Translations under genes and position numbers: made by a program
The notes under the pieces: generated by a model
Databases searched by the model: none
What the model was told of the DNA's origin: nothing
What the model saw: only the letters and a program-made list of their open reading frames with translations
DNA from: Paenibacillus curdlanolyticus YK9
GTDB taxonomy: Bacteria; Bacillota; Bacilli; Paenibacillales; Paenibacillaceae
Assembly (NCBI RefSeq): GCF_000179615.1
Contig: NZ_AEDD01000007.1
Span: forward strand, 186,001 to 250,000
Length of the DNA stretch: 64,000 nucleotides
Reading direction: 5' to 3'
Shown here: positions 1 to 10,243 of the stretch, piece after piece
How positions within the stretch are numbered: the first letter of the stretch is position 1
How the letters are laid out: each line of letters starts with the position of its first letter

Positions 1-648
1 ATGAAAAATGACGAAGATCGGCTTGTCCGCGCTGGCGTGATCCGCAAGCTTCGCGTTCAGCCATCCAAGCTGGCGATCGGAGAGCGTGCCATTCGTCGTC
101 TTGCTCTCGCTGCCGATGACGATAAAGTGATAGCCATTAATCCACGCATCATAGTAAATACCCGGCATGCCCGTCTTGTCCATAAACAGCTTCTGCGCGC
201 GCGAAGCGCTGGAGCTGCCGTAATAATCATGGTTGCCAATGGCCAGCAAATGGCGGGCAGACGCCTGCTTCTGGCTGTTATAGACCGCCATAAACGAGTC
301 GTACTGCGCTGCCTCTCCTTTATCCGTCAAATCCCCTGCGCTCACCATCGCATCATAATGCGGCGCAATGCGATTAATTTGCTTCATGACGCTAGTGAAT
401 TTCGTTACGGCTTTGTCTCCTGCCCCGATATGAATGTCGCTTATGACCGGGAATACGAGATTGAGCCCATCGCTCCGCTTCACCGTCGTATAGCGGTCGG
501 TTGGCTCTACAACAGCTGCACTTGATCCAACTGCTGCCGTCCCCTCCGCCTTTGCGCCAATTAGGCCTGTCCCTATGCTCTGCGCGAGAAGCATCGCCGC
601 TACGGCTGTCGCTGCGCGGCTTGCCAGCCGCCTTGTTTCCTTGATCAC
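1..648 (-). CDS. Secreted calcineurin-like metallophosphoesterase, 3' end outside window
   Basis: The minus strand reads an uninterrupted protein that runs off the left edge, so only the N-terminal part is present. It shows the order of motifs of calcineurin-like phosphoesterases: VISDIHIG (metal-binding D-x-H), SAGDLTDKG (GD), then AIGNHDYYG (GNHD). Proteins of this family hydrolyse phosphomono- or diesters with a two-metal centre; the substrate cannot be told here. The N-terminus has an Arg/Lys-rich stretch followed by an Ala/Leu-rich segment ending near AKAEG, which looks like a signal peptide, so an extracellular location is inferred. The start is uncertain: GTG at 648 gives a compact signal peptide, while GTG at 696 would add 16 residues and has no clear ribosome binding site. 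It lies just downstream of and co-directional with the GGDEF-EAL gene and may be co-transcribed with it. Confidence 0.75.
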   Translation of the reverse strand, partial: MIKETRRLASRAATAVAAMLLAQSIGTGLIGAKAEGTAAVGSSAAVVEPTDRYTTVKRSDGLNLVFPVISDIHIGAGDKAVTKFTSVMKQINRIAPHYDAMVSAGDLTDKGEAAQYDSFMAVYNSQKQASARHLLAIGNHDYYGSSSASRAQKLFMDKTGMPGIYYDAWINGYHFIVIGSESKTTNGTLSDRQLGWLNAKLADHASADKPIFVIFH

Positions 649-705
649 GTCTGATACACCCGTTTCTTCCAAATGGTTAACCAGCCAATGTTCCACTAGT
701 ATGCG

Positions 706-2742
706 TCACTTGCCATCGGCGCATGCAGCTTCCTTATACGCGAGATCATCCAGCCAGACGCGAACGCGAATATCATCCATCGGTTTGCCAAAATAATAGC
801 CTTGAATGACCGGGCAGCCCGACTCGATAAGCAAGGCGACCTGCTGTTCTTCTTCAACGCCTTCGGCCACAACCTCCAAGCCAAGCTGCTGCGCCAGCAT
901 AACGATCGTCCGAATAATCGCCTGCTTGGCCGGCAAATGGCTCTCGTTCACAAACATGCGATCAATCTTGACTGTATCAATCGGAATCCGATCAAGCGTG
1001 CCAAGCGAAGAGTAGCCTGAGCCAAAATCGTCCATTGATACTTTCACGCCTAGCGAGCGTATCTGATTCAATTGCGCAATGACATCGGTCATATCGTGGA
1101 TGACGATCGACTCGGTAATTTCAAGCTCCAGCCGCTCAGGCGGAAGCTTGCACTGCTCAAGCGATTCACGCACCGTATCGTACAAAAGATGGCTGTCAAA
1201 CAGCTTCACAGACGTATTCACAGCAATGGTCAATTCCCCGTATCCATCCCGCTCCCAGCGCAGGCAGTCCTGGCAGGCTTGCTGAAGGACAAACCGCGAC
1301 AGCCCCACGATGAGCCCCGTTTCCTCGGCGATCGGAATAAATTCAGAGGGCGGCACGAGCCCTAGCTCCGGGTGCTGCCACCGCACGAGCGCCTCGAAGC
1401 CTGAGGGCCCGCCGATGCGCGTATCCCATTTGGGCTGGTAATGCACGACGAACTCTCCGCCCCGCTTCATCGCCCTGCGCAAGTCCTTCTCTAATGCCAT
1501 CCGCCGAACGAGCCGCTGCTCCATCCCATGGTGAAACAGTTGAAATCGATTTTTCCCTTTGCTCTTCGCATCGTACATCGCCGTATCCGCCGTCTTCAGC
1601 AGCAGCGTCTGATCACGCCCGTGCTCCGGATATAAGCTGATGCCGATGCTGCACGTCACATAAAGCTCATGGCCATCCAGCTGGAACGGACGATGGATGC
1701 TTGCCAGCAGCCTACTAGCCATCTCCTCCGCTTCCGCTTGCCCGACATTCGAAATAATGAGCAAAAACTCGTCGCCGCCGATGCGAAACACCTGCAGCGA
1801 CTCCGATAGCTGCGCTAGTCGCTTGCTTGCATCGAGCACAAGCAGATCGCCAATTTCATGTCCAAGCGTATCGTTAATCGTCTTGAACTGGTCGATATCA
1901 ACGAACAGCACAGCCCCTTGATTCGCACGCTGCAAGAACCAATCAAACCTGTTGCTGAGCTCATATCGATTCGGCAGGCCCGTTAGGGGATCCGTGTATG
2001 CCATCCGAACCAGCACTGCCCGATCAATATAAACCATGCCCCATGAAATAAGCAGCAGCAGCAGCATCGCCGTCGTAACCGCGCTTACCAAAAATACGTT
2101 CAAAGGCGACTCGTCCATCATCTCCCCGCCGCCGCACCAGAAGGATACGGCGCGCATGCCCGTATAGTGCATGCCGCATACCGCTAAACCCATCAGCGCC
2201 GCTGCAAACCATTTGCGCAATGCAGAACGGTTCATGTTGGTGGTCCGTACGCGGCTGAACAGATACAAAGCCGCGTATGACACCACAATCGCGACACCTA
2301 CCGATAGCACTAAATAAGAAGGCTCGTAGCGCATCTCGCCCGGCAGGCGGAGCGCGGACATCCCGATATAGTGCATGCCTGCAATGCCAAGTCCCATCAC
2401 AATGCCGCCAACGAAGATCAAGCTTCGCCTGGACTCGGACCTTTGCGTCAAATAGAACGCGATATACGATGCCGCGATGGCCGCCACGAGCGAGAGCGCC
2501 GTAGTCGGCACATCATAAGTGACCTGCACATGGAGATGAAAAGCGATCATTCCGACAAAATGCATCGACCATATGCCGCAGCCCATCACGAAGGCGCCAA
2601 CGAGCATCCAGCCCTGTTTAGAACGGCCATGCGCCTGCAAGACCCGGCCGATTGTATGAAGTGCAGAAAAGGAAGATAACGTTGCGATTATAAACGAAAG
2701 CGCAACGATTCCTAGGCTGTACGTCCCTTGTAACATCATCAT
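706..2742 (-). CDS. MHYT-GGDEF-EAL cyclic-di-GMP signalling protein
   Basis: This 678-residue membrane protein combines synthesis and hydrolysis modules for c-di-GMP. The N-terminal ~240 residues form an MHYT sensor of seven membrane helices, with the characteristic repeats SMHFVGM, GMHYIGM and GMHYTGM, thought in this family to bind a metal and sense a diatomic gas or redox state. The GGDEF domain follows with an intact signature at residues 322-326 (RIGGDEF), and the EAL domain with Glu450 (FEALVRW), ITES, DDFGSGYSSL, KIDRMF and VVAEGVE all present. Both catalytic modules therefore look active from sequence, though many such tandem proteins use only one. Three ATG codons in a row begin the gene; the first is preceded by GGAGGAG at good spacing. 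The metallophosphoesterase gene lies directly downstream. Confidence 0.95.
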   Translation of the reverse strand: MMMLQGTYSLGIVALSFIIATLSSFSALHTIGRVLQAHGRSKQGWMLVGAFVMGCGIWSMHFVGMIAFHLHVQVTYDVPTTALSLVAAIAASYIAFYLTQRSESRRSLIFVGGIVMGLGIAGMHYIGMSALRLPGEMRYEPSYLVLSVGVAIVVSYAALYLFSRVRTTNMNRSALRKWFAAALMGLAVCGMHYTGMRAVSFWCGGGEMMDESPLNVFLVSAVTTAMLLLLLISWGMVYIDRAVLVRMAYTDPLTGLPNRYELSNRFDWFLQRANQGAVLFVDIDQFKTINDTLGHEIGDLLVLDASKRLAQLSESLQVFRIGGDEFLLIISNVGQAEAEEMASRLLASIHRPFQLDGHELYVTCSIGISLYPEHGRDQTLLLKTADTAMYDAKSKGKNRFQLFHHGMEQRLVRRMALEKDLRRAMKRGGEFVVHYQPKWDTRIGGPSGFEALVRWQHPELGLVPPSEFIPIAEETGLIVGLSRFVLQQACQDCLRWERDGYGELTIAVNTSVKLFDSHLLYDTVRESLEQCKLPPERLELEITESIVIHDMTDVIAQLNQIRSLGVKVSMDDFGSGYSSLGTLDRIPIDTVKIDRMFVNESHLPAKQAIIRTIVMLAQQLGLEVVAEGVEEEQQVALLIESGCPVIQGYYFGKPMDDIRVRVWLDDLAYKEAACADGK

Positions 2743-2849
2743 GCTGCTTCTCCTCCGATGGCGTTGCCCAAACTTCCCTAGGTAAGATTATACATCCCCT
2801 TGGCGGGACAAACAGCCATTTCTTCTCGGGAGTCGTGTATTTTTTCCGA

Positions 2850-3248
2850 CTAAGGCCCTACATTTATCCTTTTCTCATACTGTTCTGCCGTCAACAGCCC
2901 GCTTATCGCAACCTGAGCATCATTGCGCACCTGGATGTCCACGAGCCATCCCGCTTCATACGGCTGCTCATTCACCGCTTCCGGCATGCTGGCCAGCGCC
3001 TCATTCACTTGCACAATTATGCCGCTGACAGGGCTGAACAAATCCGACACCGTCTTCACGGACTCGATCGTGCCCATCGGCTGGAGCGCCTCAACCTCCG
3101 CTCCTATAGACGGCAGCTCCACATACACGATATCGCCTAGCTCACACTGCGCGTGATCGGTTATGCCAACCCGGACGATTCGGTCGCTCTGAAGCGCAAC
3201 CCACTCGTGCTCCTCCGTATATCGCAGTCCCGCCCTTACTTCACTCAT
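2850..3248 (-). CDS. gcvH: Glycine cleavage system H protein
   Basis: A 132-residue lipoyl carrier protein that shuttles the aminomethyl group between the P, T and L proteins of the glycine cleavage complex. The lipoylation site is visible as ESVKTVSD with Lys65, and the family's EHEWV and GDIVYVELP segments are present. The reading frame is open further upstream, but ATG at 3248 is preferred because it is preceded by GGAAAGGGTG at proper spacing and gives the usual length. It is transcribed divergently from gcvT-gcvPA-gcvPB with a 139-bp shared upstream region, so all four subunit genes except the shared dihydrolipoamide dehydrogenase are here. Separation of gcvH from the TP operon is common in Firmicutes; in this divergent form the two units could share control. 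Confidence 0.96.
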   Translation of the reverse strand: MSEVRAGLRYTEEHEWVALQSDRIVRVGITDHAQCELGDIVYVELPSIGAEVEALQPMGTIESVKTVSDLFSPVSGIIVQVNEALASMPEAVNEQPYEAGWLVDIQVRNDAQVAISGLLTAEQYEKRINVGP

Positions 3249-3387
3249 GTTCGACACCCTTTCCGCGTATGCATGAATACAACAGGCTTCTGCATTCGTC
3301 TCCCTATTCACTCCTATGACGAACAAGCGCGCGATATCCCATTCTTTTCCCCATGCAGCCCAATCCTACGCGAAGAGGTGATCCCTG

Positions 3388-4518
3388 ATGAAAACGCTCC
3401 GGCGTACGCCCCTATTTTCCCTGTACGGCAAGCAGCCCGGTGTCCGAACCGTCGATTTTGGCGGTTGGGAATTGCCTGTGCAATTCACGAGTATCGTCAA
3501 GGAGCACGAGGCCGTCAGGCGCTCGGCTGGATTGTTCGATGTTTCGCATATGGGGAGGCTGACCGTTACTGGGCTATTTGCCGAAGCCTTCCTCCAGCGG
3601 CTTACGACTAACGACGTCTCTCTGCTTAAGGACGGCCGCGCCCAATATACGTTGATGTGCAATAACGAAGGCGGCGTCATCGACGACCTCCTCGTCTACC
3701 GATTGTCTGCGGACCAATATATGCTTGTCGTGAACGCCTCCAATACGACGCAGGTGCTGGAGTGGCTGCGCGAGCATCTCATCGGTGATATTACGATTGA
3801 CAATATGACCGAGCGGACCGCCCTGCTTGCGCTCCAAGGACCGGATGCAGCAGCCATTCTCAGCGATGCTCTTGATGCTGCGCCGGGTGCAGCATGGAAC
3901 AAGCTCACCTCGTTCCAATTTATGCAATCCGCTACGGTGTGCGGCGTGCCTGCACTCGTTTCACGCACCGGGTACACCGGTGAGGATGGCTTTGAGCTGT
4001 ATGCAGCCGCTGCTGATGCGGAAGCGCTCTGGAACGGCTTGCTGCAGGCTGGCGAACGCTACGGCGCGGTAGCGGCTGGGCTTGGCGCGCGGGATACGCT
4101 GCGACTGGAAGCTCGCCTTCCGCTGCACGGGCATGAGCTGTCCGACTCCATAACGCCGGTCGAAGCGGGATTACGCGCATTCGTAAAACCGGATAAAGGC
4201 GATTTCATCGGACGCAGCGTGCTGCTGAAACAGCTGACCGAGGGCGCTCCACGCCGGTTGGTTGGCATCGAATTAGCAGAGCGCAGCATTCCGCGGGCGG
4301 GCTATGCGATATTCGCTGCTGACGGTGTTCAGGTTGGATATGTGACATCCGGCACACATGCGCCTACGCTCAAGCGGAACATCGGCCTTGCGCTGCTTCA
4401 GGCGGATTACGCTGCGCTAGGCACGCCGCTCCTGGTTGATATTCGCGGTGCTTCATGCCCAGCTTCCGTAGTTCCGACACCTTTCTATAAGCGTCTTCCT
4501 GCCACGGGCGGGAGGTGA
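3388..4518 (+). CDS. gcvT: Aminomethyltransferase (glycine cleavage T protein)
   Basis: A 376-residue tetrahydrofolate-dependent aminomethyltransferase that releases ammonia and forms 5,10-methylene-THF from the H-protein-bound intermediate. Family features seen are the N-terminal LYGKQPGVRTVDFGGWELPVQF-like start, GLFDVSHMGR, the SRTGYTGEDGFELY segment of the folate-binding core, GARDTLRLEARLPLHGHEL, and the C-terminal barrel ending in PFYKR. Length is normal for the family. The ATG is preceded by GAAGAGGTGAT. It is the first gene of a tight operon: gcvPA begins 6 bp after the stop. I searched the 139-bp upstream region for the conserved core of a glycine riboswitch and saw none, which is unusual but not rare for this operon. 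Confidence 0.96.
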   Translation: MKTLRRTPLFSLYGKQPGVRTVDFGGWELPVQFTSIVKEHEAVRRSAGLFDVSHMGRLTVTGLFAEAFLQRLTTNDVSLLKDGRAQYTLMCNNEGGVIDDLLVYRLSADQYMLVVNASNTTQVLEWLREHLIGDITIDNMTERTALLALQGPDAAAILSDALDAAPGAAWNKLTSFQFMQSATVCGVPALVSRTGYTGEDGFELYAAAADAEALWNGLLQAGERYGAVAAGLGARDTLRLEARLPLHGHELSDSITPVEAGLRAFVKPDKGDFIGRSVLLKQLTEGAPRRLVGIELAERSIPRAGYAIFAADGVQVGYVTSGTHAPTLKRNIGLALLQADYAALGTPLLVDIRGASCPASVVPTPFYKRLPATGGR

Positions 4519-4524
4519 GAGAGC

Positions 4525-5895
4525 ATGCTTCCTTATCGCCATCGCTATATCCCTATGACCGCGCAGGATGAAGCGGAAATGCTGCAAGCCATAGGGGTTG
4601 CCTCGATTGATGAGCTGTTCCATGACATCCCCGCCTCCGTCCGCTTTAACGGCCAGCTCCCCGTTTCGGAGCCGCTGGATGAGTACGCGCTTTGGTCGCA
4701 TATGCGCGAGCTAGCCGCTCGCAACTGCGATACCACCCGTTTGATCAGCTTCCTAGGCGCCGGCATCTACGATCACCATATCCCCGCTGTCATCGGCCAT
4801 GTGCTATCGCGCTCGGAGTTCTACACAGCTTACACACCCTATCAGCCAGAAATCAGCCAAGGGGAGCTCCAAGCTATTTTTGAATTTCAATCGTATATAT
4901 GTGAGTTGACTCAGATGGCTGTCGCCAACGCCAGCATGTATGACGGCGCCACTGCGCTCGCCGAAGCCGGCTTGCTCGCTTGCGGCACTACTAAGCGGAA
5001 GCGGCTTGCCGTCTCGCGGGGCATCCATCCCGAAGCGCGGCATATTCTCGCGACGACAGCCCAAGCGCTAGGGATTGAGCTCATTGAAATCGGCCTCGCT
5101 GCCGGAGTCGGCACGACGGATCTCGAACAGTTGTCCGACGTTGTCGATGATACGGTCGCGGCCGTTCTTATCCAATCGCCTAACTTCCTCGGCTGCATCG
5201 AAGCGCTCGCCTCCATCGAGCCGCTTGCCCATCATTGCGGCGCGCTTCTCGTCGTTAGCGCGAACCCGCTATCGCTCGGGGTATTGGAGCCGCCGGGCTG
5301 CCTGGGGGCAGATATCGTCGTCGGCGACGCGCAGCCGCTCGGACTCCACCAGTCATTCGGAGGACCTACCTGCGGCTTCTTTGCAGTTGCAGAGCCGCTG
5401 ATGCGGCGCATGCCTGGACGGATCGTCGGACAGACCGTCGACCGGGATGGCAAACGCGGCTTCGTGCTGACGCTGCAAGCGCGTGAGCAGCATATAAGGC
5501 GCGAGAAAGCGACGTCTAACATTTGCTCCAATCAAGCGCTCCTCGCGCTTGGCGCCGCTGTCTACTTGTCGATTATGGGCCGAACGGGCTTGCAAGCTAC
5601 AGCCGCGCTCAACGTACGCAAAGCGCGCTATGCTGCCTCCGCAATCGCCGCGCGGCCCGGCTTCAAGCTGCCGCTCAGCGCTCCAGCCTTCAATGAATTT
5701 GTCGTTCAACTGCCCGAGGGGCTCACGTGCACAGCAGTAAATGACCAGCTTATGGGGGACGGCATCCTTGGCGGGTACAGCCTCGAAGCGGATTATCCAG
5801 AGCTGCCTGGCTGCATGCTAATCGCCGTAACCGAGAAGCGAACCCAATCGGAAATCGATCGGTTAGCTGCACGATTGGAGGAATACGCCGTATGA
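4525..5895 (+). CDS. gcvPA: Glycine dehydrogenase (decarboxylating) subunit 1
   Basis: A 456-residue N-terminal half of the PLP-dependent P protein, which decarboxylates glycine and passes the aminomethyl group to lipoyl-GcvH. Recognisable features are the opening [48 protein letters not shown] (family signature) and [24 protein letters not shown]. This subunit does not carry the PLP lysine; that is in the next gene. In Firmicutes and archaea the P protein is commonly split exactly this way. A GGGAGGTGAGAG ribosome binding site precedes the ATG, and the 3' end overlaps gcvPB by four bases (ATGA), indicating translational coupling of a 1:1 heterodimer. Confidence 0.96.
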   Translation: MLPYRHRYIPMTAQDEAEMLQAIGVASIDELFHDIPASVRFNGQLPVSEPLDEYALWSHMRELAARNCDTTRLISFLGAGIYDHHIPAVIGHVLSRSEFYTAYTPYQPEISQGELQAIFEFQSYICELTQMAVANASMYDGATALAEAGLLACGTTKRKRLAVSRGIHPEARHILATTAQALGIELIEIGLAAGVGTTDLEQLSDVVDDTVAAVLIQSPNFLGCIEALASIEPLAHHCGALLVVSANPLSLGVLEPPGCLGADIVVGDAQPLGLHQSFGGPTCGFFAVAEPLMRRMPGRIVGQTVDRDGKRGFVLTLQAREQHIRREKATSNICSNQALLALGAAVYLSIMGRTGLQATAALNVRKARYAASAIAARPGFKLPLSAPAFNEFVVQLPEGLTCTAVNDQLMGDGILGGYSLEADYPELPGCMLIAVTEKRTQSEIDRLAARLEEYAV

Positions 5896-7367
5896 ACGCA
5901 AATGAACAACCCGCTCCCCCGCTTATTTTCGATCGGAGCCGTCCCGGGCGCATCGCCTGCTCCTTGCCCGCATGCGACGACGTGCCCGAGCTTCCGCTGG
6001 AGGATTGCATCCCTGCCTCTCTCCTGCGCAAGGCTCCCGCAGCGCTGCCGGAGCTATATGAGGTTGATGTCACTCGGCACTACACCGCATTATCGCGCCG
6101 CAACTTCGGCGTCGATAACGGGTTTTACCCGCTAGGATCCTGCACGATGAAATATAATCCGAAGCTGCATGAGGATATCGCTCGGCTTCCGGGACTCGCC
6201 AGCCTTCATCCGTATCAGCCGAAATCGACTGTGCAAGGCGCATTGGAATTGCTTTATACACTGCAATGCGATCTCGCTGCGATAACGGGCATGGACGCCG
6301 TTTCGCTCCAGCCGGCCGCCGGAGCCCATGGGGAGTGGACCGGCCTGCGCATGATCCGCGCTTATCACGAGAGCCGCGGCGAACGGCGCACGCAAGTGCT
6401 CGTGCCCGATTCCTCTCACGGCACCAATCCGGCGAGTGCCGCCGCTGCCGGCTATACAGCCGTAACGCTGAAGTCTGATGCGCGCGGGCTCGTCGATCTC
6501 GATGCGCTGCGCGCTGCGGTCGGCCCCGACACCGCGGCGCTTATGCTGACCAATCCGAATACGCTCGGGCTGTTCGAGGAGCAGATCGTTGAGATCGCGG
6601 ACATCGTTCACCAAGCCGGCGGTCTGCTTTATTATGACGGCGCGAACGCGAATGCCATCATGGGCATCGCTCGCCCCGGCGACATGGGCTTCGATGTCGT
6701 CCATCTCAATTTGCACAAAACGATGAGCACGCCGCATGGCGGCGGCGGTCCTGGCTCCGGCCCCGTAGGCGTCAAACGGCTGCTGGAGCCCTTTTTGCCC
6801 GCGCCGCTTATTGCCCGCCTTCCCGACGATTCCTTCGACTATGATCACGATCGCCCGCTGTCCATCGGCCGCGTGAAGCCGTTCCACGGCAACTTCGGCA
6901 TCCTTGTGCGCGCTTATGCCTATATTCGCTCGTACGGCGCAGAAGGGCTGCGGCGCGTATCGGAATGTGCGGTCCTGAATGCCAACTATATGCGGAGCCG
7001 CCTTAGCCCCGCCTTCCATATGCCTTACTCCGGCATCTGCAAGCATGAGTTCGTCCTATCCGGCTCACGGCAAAAGGCGTATGGCGTCCGAACGTTCGAT
7101 ATGGCGAAGCGACTGCTCGACTTCGGCTTTCATCCGCCTACCGTTTACTTTCCTCTCATCGTGGAAGAGAGTATGATGATTGAGCCGACTGAAACGGAAA
7201 GCAAAGAAACGCTCGACCGCTTCATCGATACGATGCTCCAGATTGCTTGGGAAGCCGAGCATGCGCCAGAGAAGGTTCTGGAAGCGCCAACGAGCACAGT
7301 CGTCAGCCGTCTCGATGAGACGCTAGCTGCACGGAAACCGATTTTGAATTGCTCTTGCGACTACTGA
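5892..7367 (+). CDS. gcvPB: Glycine dehydrogenase (decarboxylating) subunit 2
   Basis: A 491-residue C-terminal half of the P protein that holds pyridoxal phosphate. The Schiff-base lysine is Lys276 in [18 protein letters not shown], and the [16 protein letters not shown] and [10 protein letters not shown] segments of the family are intact. The first codon overlaps the gcvPA stop as ATGA. It is the last gene of the gcvT-gcvPA-gcvPB operon. No clear intrinsic terminator was seen after its stop; the 164 bp to the next gene are AT-rich. Together with gcvH this gives a complete glycine-cleavage set apart from the dihydrolipoamide dehydrogenase, which is normally shared with other dehydrogenase complexes. 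Confidence 0.96.
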   Translation: MNANEQPAPPLIFDRSRPGRIACSLPACDDVPELPLEDCIPASLLRKAPAALPELYEVDVTRHYTALSRRNFGVDNGFYPLGSCTMKYNPKLHEDIARLPGLASLHPYQPKSTVQGALELLYTLQCDLAAITGMDAVSLQPAAGAHGEWTGLRMIRAYHESRGERRTQVLVPDSSHGTNPASAAAAGYTAVTLKSDARGLVDLDALRAAVGPDTAALMLTNPNTLGLFEEQIVEIADIVHQAGGLLYYDGANANAIMGIARPGDMGFDVVHLNLHKTMSTPHGGGGPGSGPVGVKRLLEPFLPAPLIARLPDDSFDYDHDRPLSIGRVKPFHGNFGILVRAYAYIRSYGAEGLRRVSECAVLNANYMRSRLSPAFHMPYSGICKHEFVLSGSRQKAYGVRTFDMAKRLLDFGFHPPTVYFPLIVEESMMIEPTETESKETLDRFIDTMLQIAWEAEHAPEKVLEAPTSTVVSRLDETLAARKPILNCSCDY

Positions 7368-7531
7368 ACGCGGATTCGCCGAGAGCCAAGAGCAGGGCCA
7401 TTATCCAGATCGTGCTTCCAAAGCGCTGTTGTTAGCAATGGCGACATTTAATATGAGTTGTATTCATCCACACAAATCATTAAAATTATAAATTAGTTTA
7501 CAAACGTCAACGAAGAGATCGGGAGATCGAG

Positions 7532-9466
7532 GTGGGATTGATTGTGAGTCACAATCGGAGAACGTGGTTGTACAGTCCTTTTTTTATTTTTTCAATTGTT
7601 ATGATCATCAAAGTTTATATGTCGTGGCAGGTCATTTACGACATCGGCTTCAGCTGGAAGCCGCTGCTTACTGAGCTTCCCGCGATCTGGGCCATATTCG
7701 CCATCATTGAGCTGCTAGCGTCCAAGCGCAAGCTTGGTATTTATCTCGCCGTCAACTTACTGCTCACAGGCGTCTATTTTGCCGTCATTATGTACTACAA
7801 GTACTTTGGCATTATCGTCACGTATCATGCGCTCGCGCAAGTCGGGCAGGTCGGAGAGGTCAAAGGAAGCGTCTTTCAGCTTATGCATCCCTCTTTCCTG
7901 CTTATCTTCACCGACATTGTCGCTATCGGCCTTGCACTAACCTTCAGCAAAAAAGCGCGCGGCTGGGCTTCCGTCTCTGCCGCACGCTTTCCACGATCAG
8001 CAATGGCCTCATTGCTGGTCGTTATGCTGGCTGTCGCGCTCGTAACCGTATGGCAGCATAAAGATGTCATTAACGAGGTGCGCCAAACAGAAGAAATGGG
8101 CATCGTCAACTATGAGCTTTACAAGGTTGCAACAAGCGGCAAAGACGATCGAACCGTTGCCATCTCGGAAGTTACGCCAGAAGCGATCATGAAGCTGAAG
8201 GGCAACACGCCTGTCCCTGCCGGGGACAAGCCGGCGGATTGGGCCGCTGCGCAAGGACGGAACGTTATCGTCATTCAGATGGAAGCTTTCCAAAACTTCC
8301 TGCTCGGCTTGAAGGTGAATGGGCATGAGGTTACGCCGAACCTGAATAAGCTGAAGGATGAATCGGTTTATTTTAAGCATATGTTCCAAATGGTCGGGCA
8401 AGGCAACACGTCGGATGCCGAGTTTATGACCAATACTTCGTTGTATGTGCCGCCCATCGGCGCTGCAACCGATGAATATGTCGATCATGCGATTCCTTCT
8501 TTGCCGAAGCGGTTCGAGAAAGCGGGCTACCTTGCTGCAACGTTCCATACGAATGACGTGAAGTTCTGGAATCGCGACAAGCTTTACAGCGCGCTCGGCT
8601 TCAACTACTACTATGATAAAGAATGGTACGGCACGGAAGATACGATTGCATTCGGTTCGTCGGACAAAATCCTTTATGAACAAGCGATCAAAGAAATTGC
8701 CGATATAAACAAATCCGGCCAACGGGTATACGCCAACATCATCTCGATGTCATCGCATCATCCCTTCAATTTCCTGCCGGACTCGGTGGAGAAGCTGCAG
8801 CTGCCTGAGCAATACGAAGGCTCCTTCGCCGGCAATTATATTCAATCGCAGCATTATGCCGATGAGGCGATCGGCCTTCTAATCGACAAACTGAAGGAAT
8901 ATGGTCTATGGGATAACACAATGCTGGTTATCTACGGCGACCACATGGGACTGCCGGTATACTCGCTCAACGATACAGATCGCGAGCTGCTGCAATCCAT
9001 ACTTGGCAAACCTTATTCCTATACGGATATGCTCAATATTCCGCTCATCATCGCAGCTCCAGGCGCGCTTGAGCCTGAGGTGCGCATGCAAACTGCCGGC
9101 CAAGTCGATATCATGCCGACTATCGCAAACTTAGCGGGCATTCCGCTCGATAATGAAATTTATTTTGGCCAAGATCTAATGAATCATACAAGTAACCTGC
9201 TGCCTGAACGTTATTATTTGCCATCGGGCTCACTTATTAACGACAAGAGCATCTTCGTGCCTGGCGAACAGTTCAAGGACGGCGTTGTCTATCCGTTGCC
9301 TGGAGATCCTGCCGAAGCGCCTTATCCGGCGCAATCGGAATTCGACCGTGCGCTCAAGCTGCTTGAGCTATCGCATACCTATGCAAAGTCGCTGCCGCCT
9401 GCCGAGGGACATGTCCCTTCGGGCGCTGCGCGCACATCAAATCAGACTCAGAATGAAGGAGATTGA
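7532..9466 (+). CDS. LTA synthase family sulfatase-fold enzyme
   Basis: A 644-residue polytopic membrane protein with about five N-terminal helices (residues ~10-185) followed by a large extracellular sulfatase-type domain (~250-590). Features of the lipoteichoic-acid synthase family are the metal-binding Glu in VIQMEAFQNF, the catalytic threonine Thr293 in GNTSDAEF, and the late metal ligands in YGDHMG. Family members polymerise or prime glycerol phosphate taken from phosphatidylglycerol; whether this one is the main synthase or a YqgS/YvgJ-like paralogue cannot be decided. Two GTG starts are possible: 7532, preceded by GGGAG, and 7544, preceded by GAGGTGG. It is followed after 7 bp by a PAP2 phosphatase, suggesting a shared role in envelope lipid metabolism. 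Confidence 0.92.
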   Translation: MGLIVSHNRRTWLYSPFFIFSIVMIIKVYMSWQVIYDIGFSWKPLLTELPAIWAIFAIIELLASKRKLGIYLAVNLLLTGVYFAVIMYYKYFGIIVTYHALAQVGQVGEVKGSVFQLMHPSFLLIFTDIVAIGLALTFSKKARGWASVSAARFPRSAMASLLVVMLAVALVTVWQHKDVINEVRQTEEMGIVNYELYKVATSGKDDRTVAISEVTPEAIMKLKGNTPVPAGDKPADWAAAQGRNVIVIQMEAFQNFLLGLKVNGHEVTPNLNKLKDESVYFKHMFQMVGQGNTSDAEFMTNTSLYVPPIGAATDEYVDHAIPSLPKRFEKAGYLAATFHTNDVKFWNRDKLYSALGFNYYYDKEWYGTEDTIAFGSSDKILYEQAIKEIADINKSGQRVYANIISMSSHHPFNFLPDSVEKLQLPEQYEGSFAGNYIQSQHYADEAIGLLIDKLKEYGLWDNTMLVIYGDHMGLPVYSLNDTDRELLQSILGKPYSYTDMLNIPLIIAAPGALEPEVRMQTAGQVDIMPTIANLAGIPLDNEIYFGQDLMNHTSNLLPERYYLPSGSLINDKSIFVPGEQFKDGVVYPLPGDPAEAPYPAQSEFDRALKLLELSHTYAKSLPPAEGHVPSGAARTSNQTQNEGD

Positions 9467-9473
9467 TATCATC

Positions 9474-10148
9474 ATGTCAATACGGACAAAGTGGCTCAGT
9501 CGTGAGCGGCTTGCTTTCTTCGCCCCGCTGCTGTTGATGCTCGTCTTTCCCGTTCTCGGTTATTTGTACAAAGTGTTCAATCAACCGGATCACGAGGTAT
9601 ACAGCCTTGTGACGTCCTTCGATAAGGCAACCCCGTTCCTGAGGGCGTTCGTCTTGCCATACAGCGTATGGATTGTTTATATCTACATCTGCCTGGTTTA
9701 TTTCTTCTTCAAGGACCGGACATCGTACTACCGCGGCGTACTTATGTACACGCTATGCGCTTTGACCTGCTATATGATTTACTCGGTATTCCAGACAACC
9801 GTACCTCGGCCTGAGGTTATTGGCGACGATGTATTCTCGCAGCTGATGCGTTACGTATATGAACGGGACCGCCCGTTCAACTGCTTCCCGAGCATTCACT
9901 GCTTCTCCAGCTATCTCATGATGCGCCTGCTCGCCGTGAGCCCTGCGCGCAATTGGCTGAACCGGACGCTCATCTACGGAATGTCATCAACAATTATCAT
10001 GTCGACGCTGTTCGTCAAACAGCATGTGCTCTGGGACGTCATTGGCGCAATCGCGCTTGTCGAAGTAATGTACCTGCTTGTTATCGTGCTGCTGCCGCGC
10101 GCGATTGGCTCACGCCAACGCCAGCGCCAGCGCGGGTTGGACGCTTAA
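9474..10148 (+). CDS. PAP2-superfamily membrane phosphatase
   Basis: A 224-residue polytopic protein with the three-part phosphatase signature of the PAP2 superfamily: an Arg-containing block YERDRPFN, the FPSIHCFSSY block with the PSxH histidine, and VKQHVLWDVIGA with the catalytic histidine and its Asp. The arrangement resembles the PAP2-like subfamily that includes inositol-phosphorylceramide synthase relatives. Such enzymes remove or transfer phosphate on lipid substrates at the membrane. The gene begins 7 bp after the LTA-synthase-like gene and ATG 9474 is chosen because the reading frame upstream only duplicates the end of that gene. An AAGGAG lies 12 nt upstream. The pair ends at a strong intrinsic terminator at 10154. 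Confidence 0.88.
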   Translation: MSIRTKWLSRERLAFFAPLLLMLVFPVLGYLYKVFNQPDHEVYSLVTSFDKATPFLRAFVLPYSVWIVYIYICLVYFFFKDRTSYYRGVLMYTLCALTCYMIYSVFQTTVPRPEVIGDDVFSQLMRYVYERDRPFNCFPSIHCFSSYLMMRLLAVSPARNWLNRTLIYGMSSTIIMSTLFVKQHVLWDVIGAIALVEVMYLLVIVLLPRAIGSRQRQRQRGLDA

Positions 10149-10153
10149 ATCAG

Positions 10154-10190
10154 AAGAGCCGTGCGAGATTACTCGCACGGCTCTTTTCTT
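10154..10190 (+). terminator. Intrinsic terminator after the LTA-synthase-like/PAP2 operon
   Basis: A 14-bp perfect stem starting AAGAGCCGTGCGAG closes over a 4-base loop (ATTA) and is followed by a T-rich tract (TTTCTT). It lies 6 bp after the PAP2 stop codon. Confidence 0.92.
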
Positions 10191-10243
10191 GTATAATCGG
10201 TTTAAACAATTGCGACAATACAAGTGCTGGAGGGAATAGCCTA

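Noticed and set aside
1-525. Plus-strand open frame at the left edge
   Set aside because: Arg-rich composition without domains; the minus strand of the same region encodes clear metallophosphoesterase motifs.
3249-3387. Glycine riboswitch in front of gcvT
   Set aside because: I looked for the conserved core and paired elements on both strands and found none; the region is only 139 bp and serves two divergent promoters.
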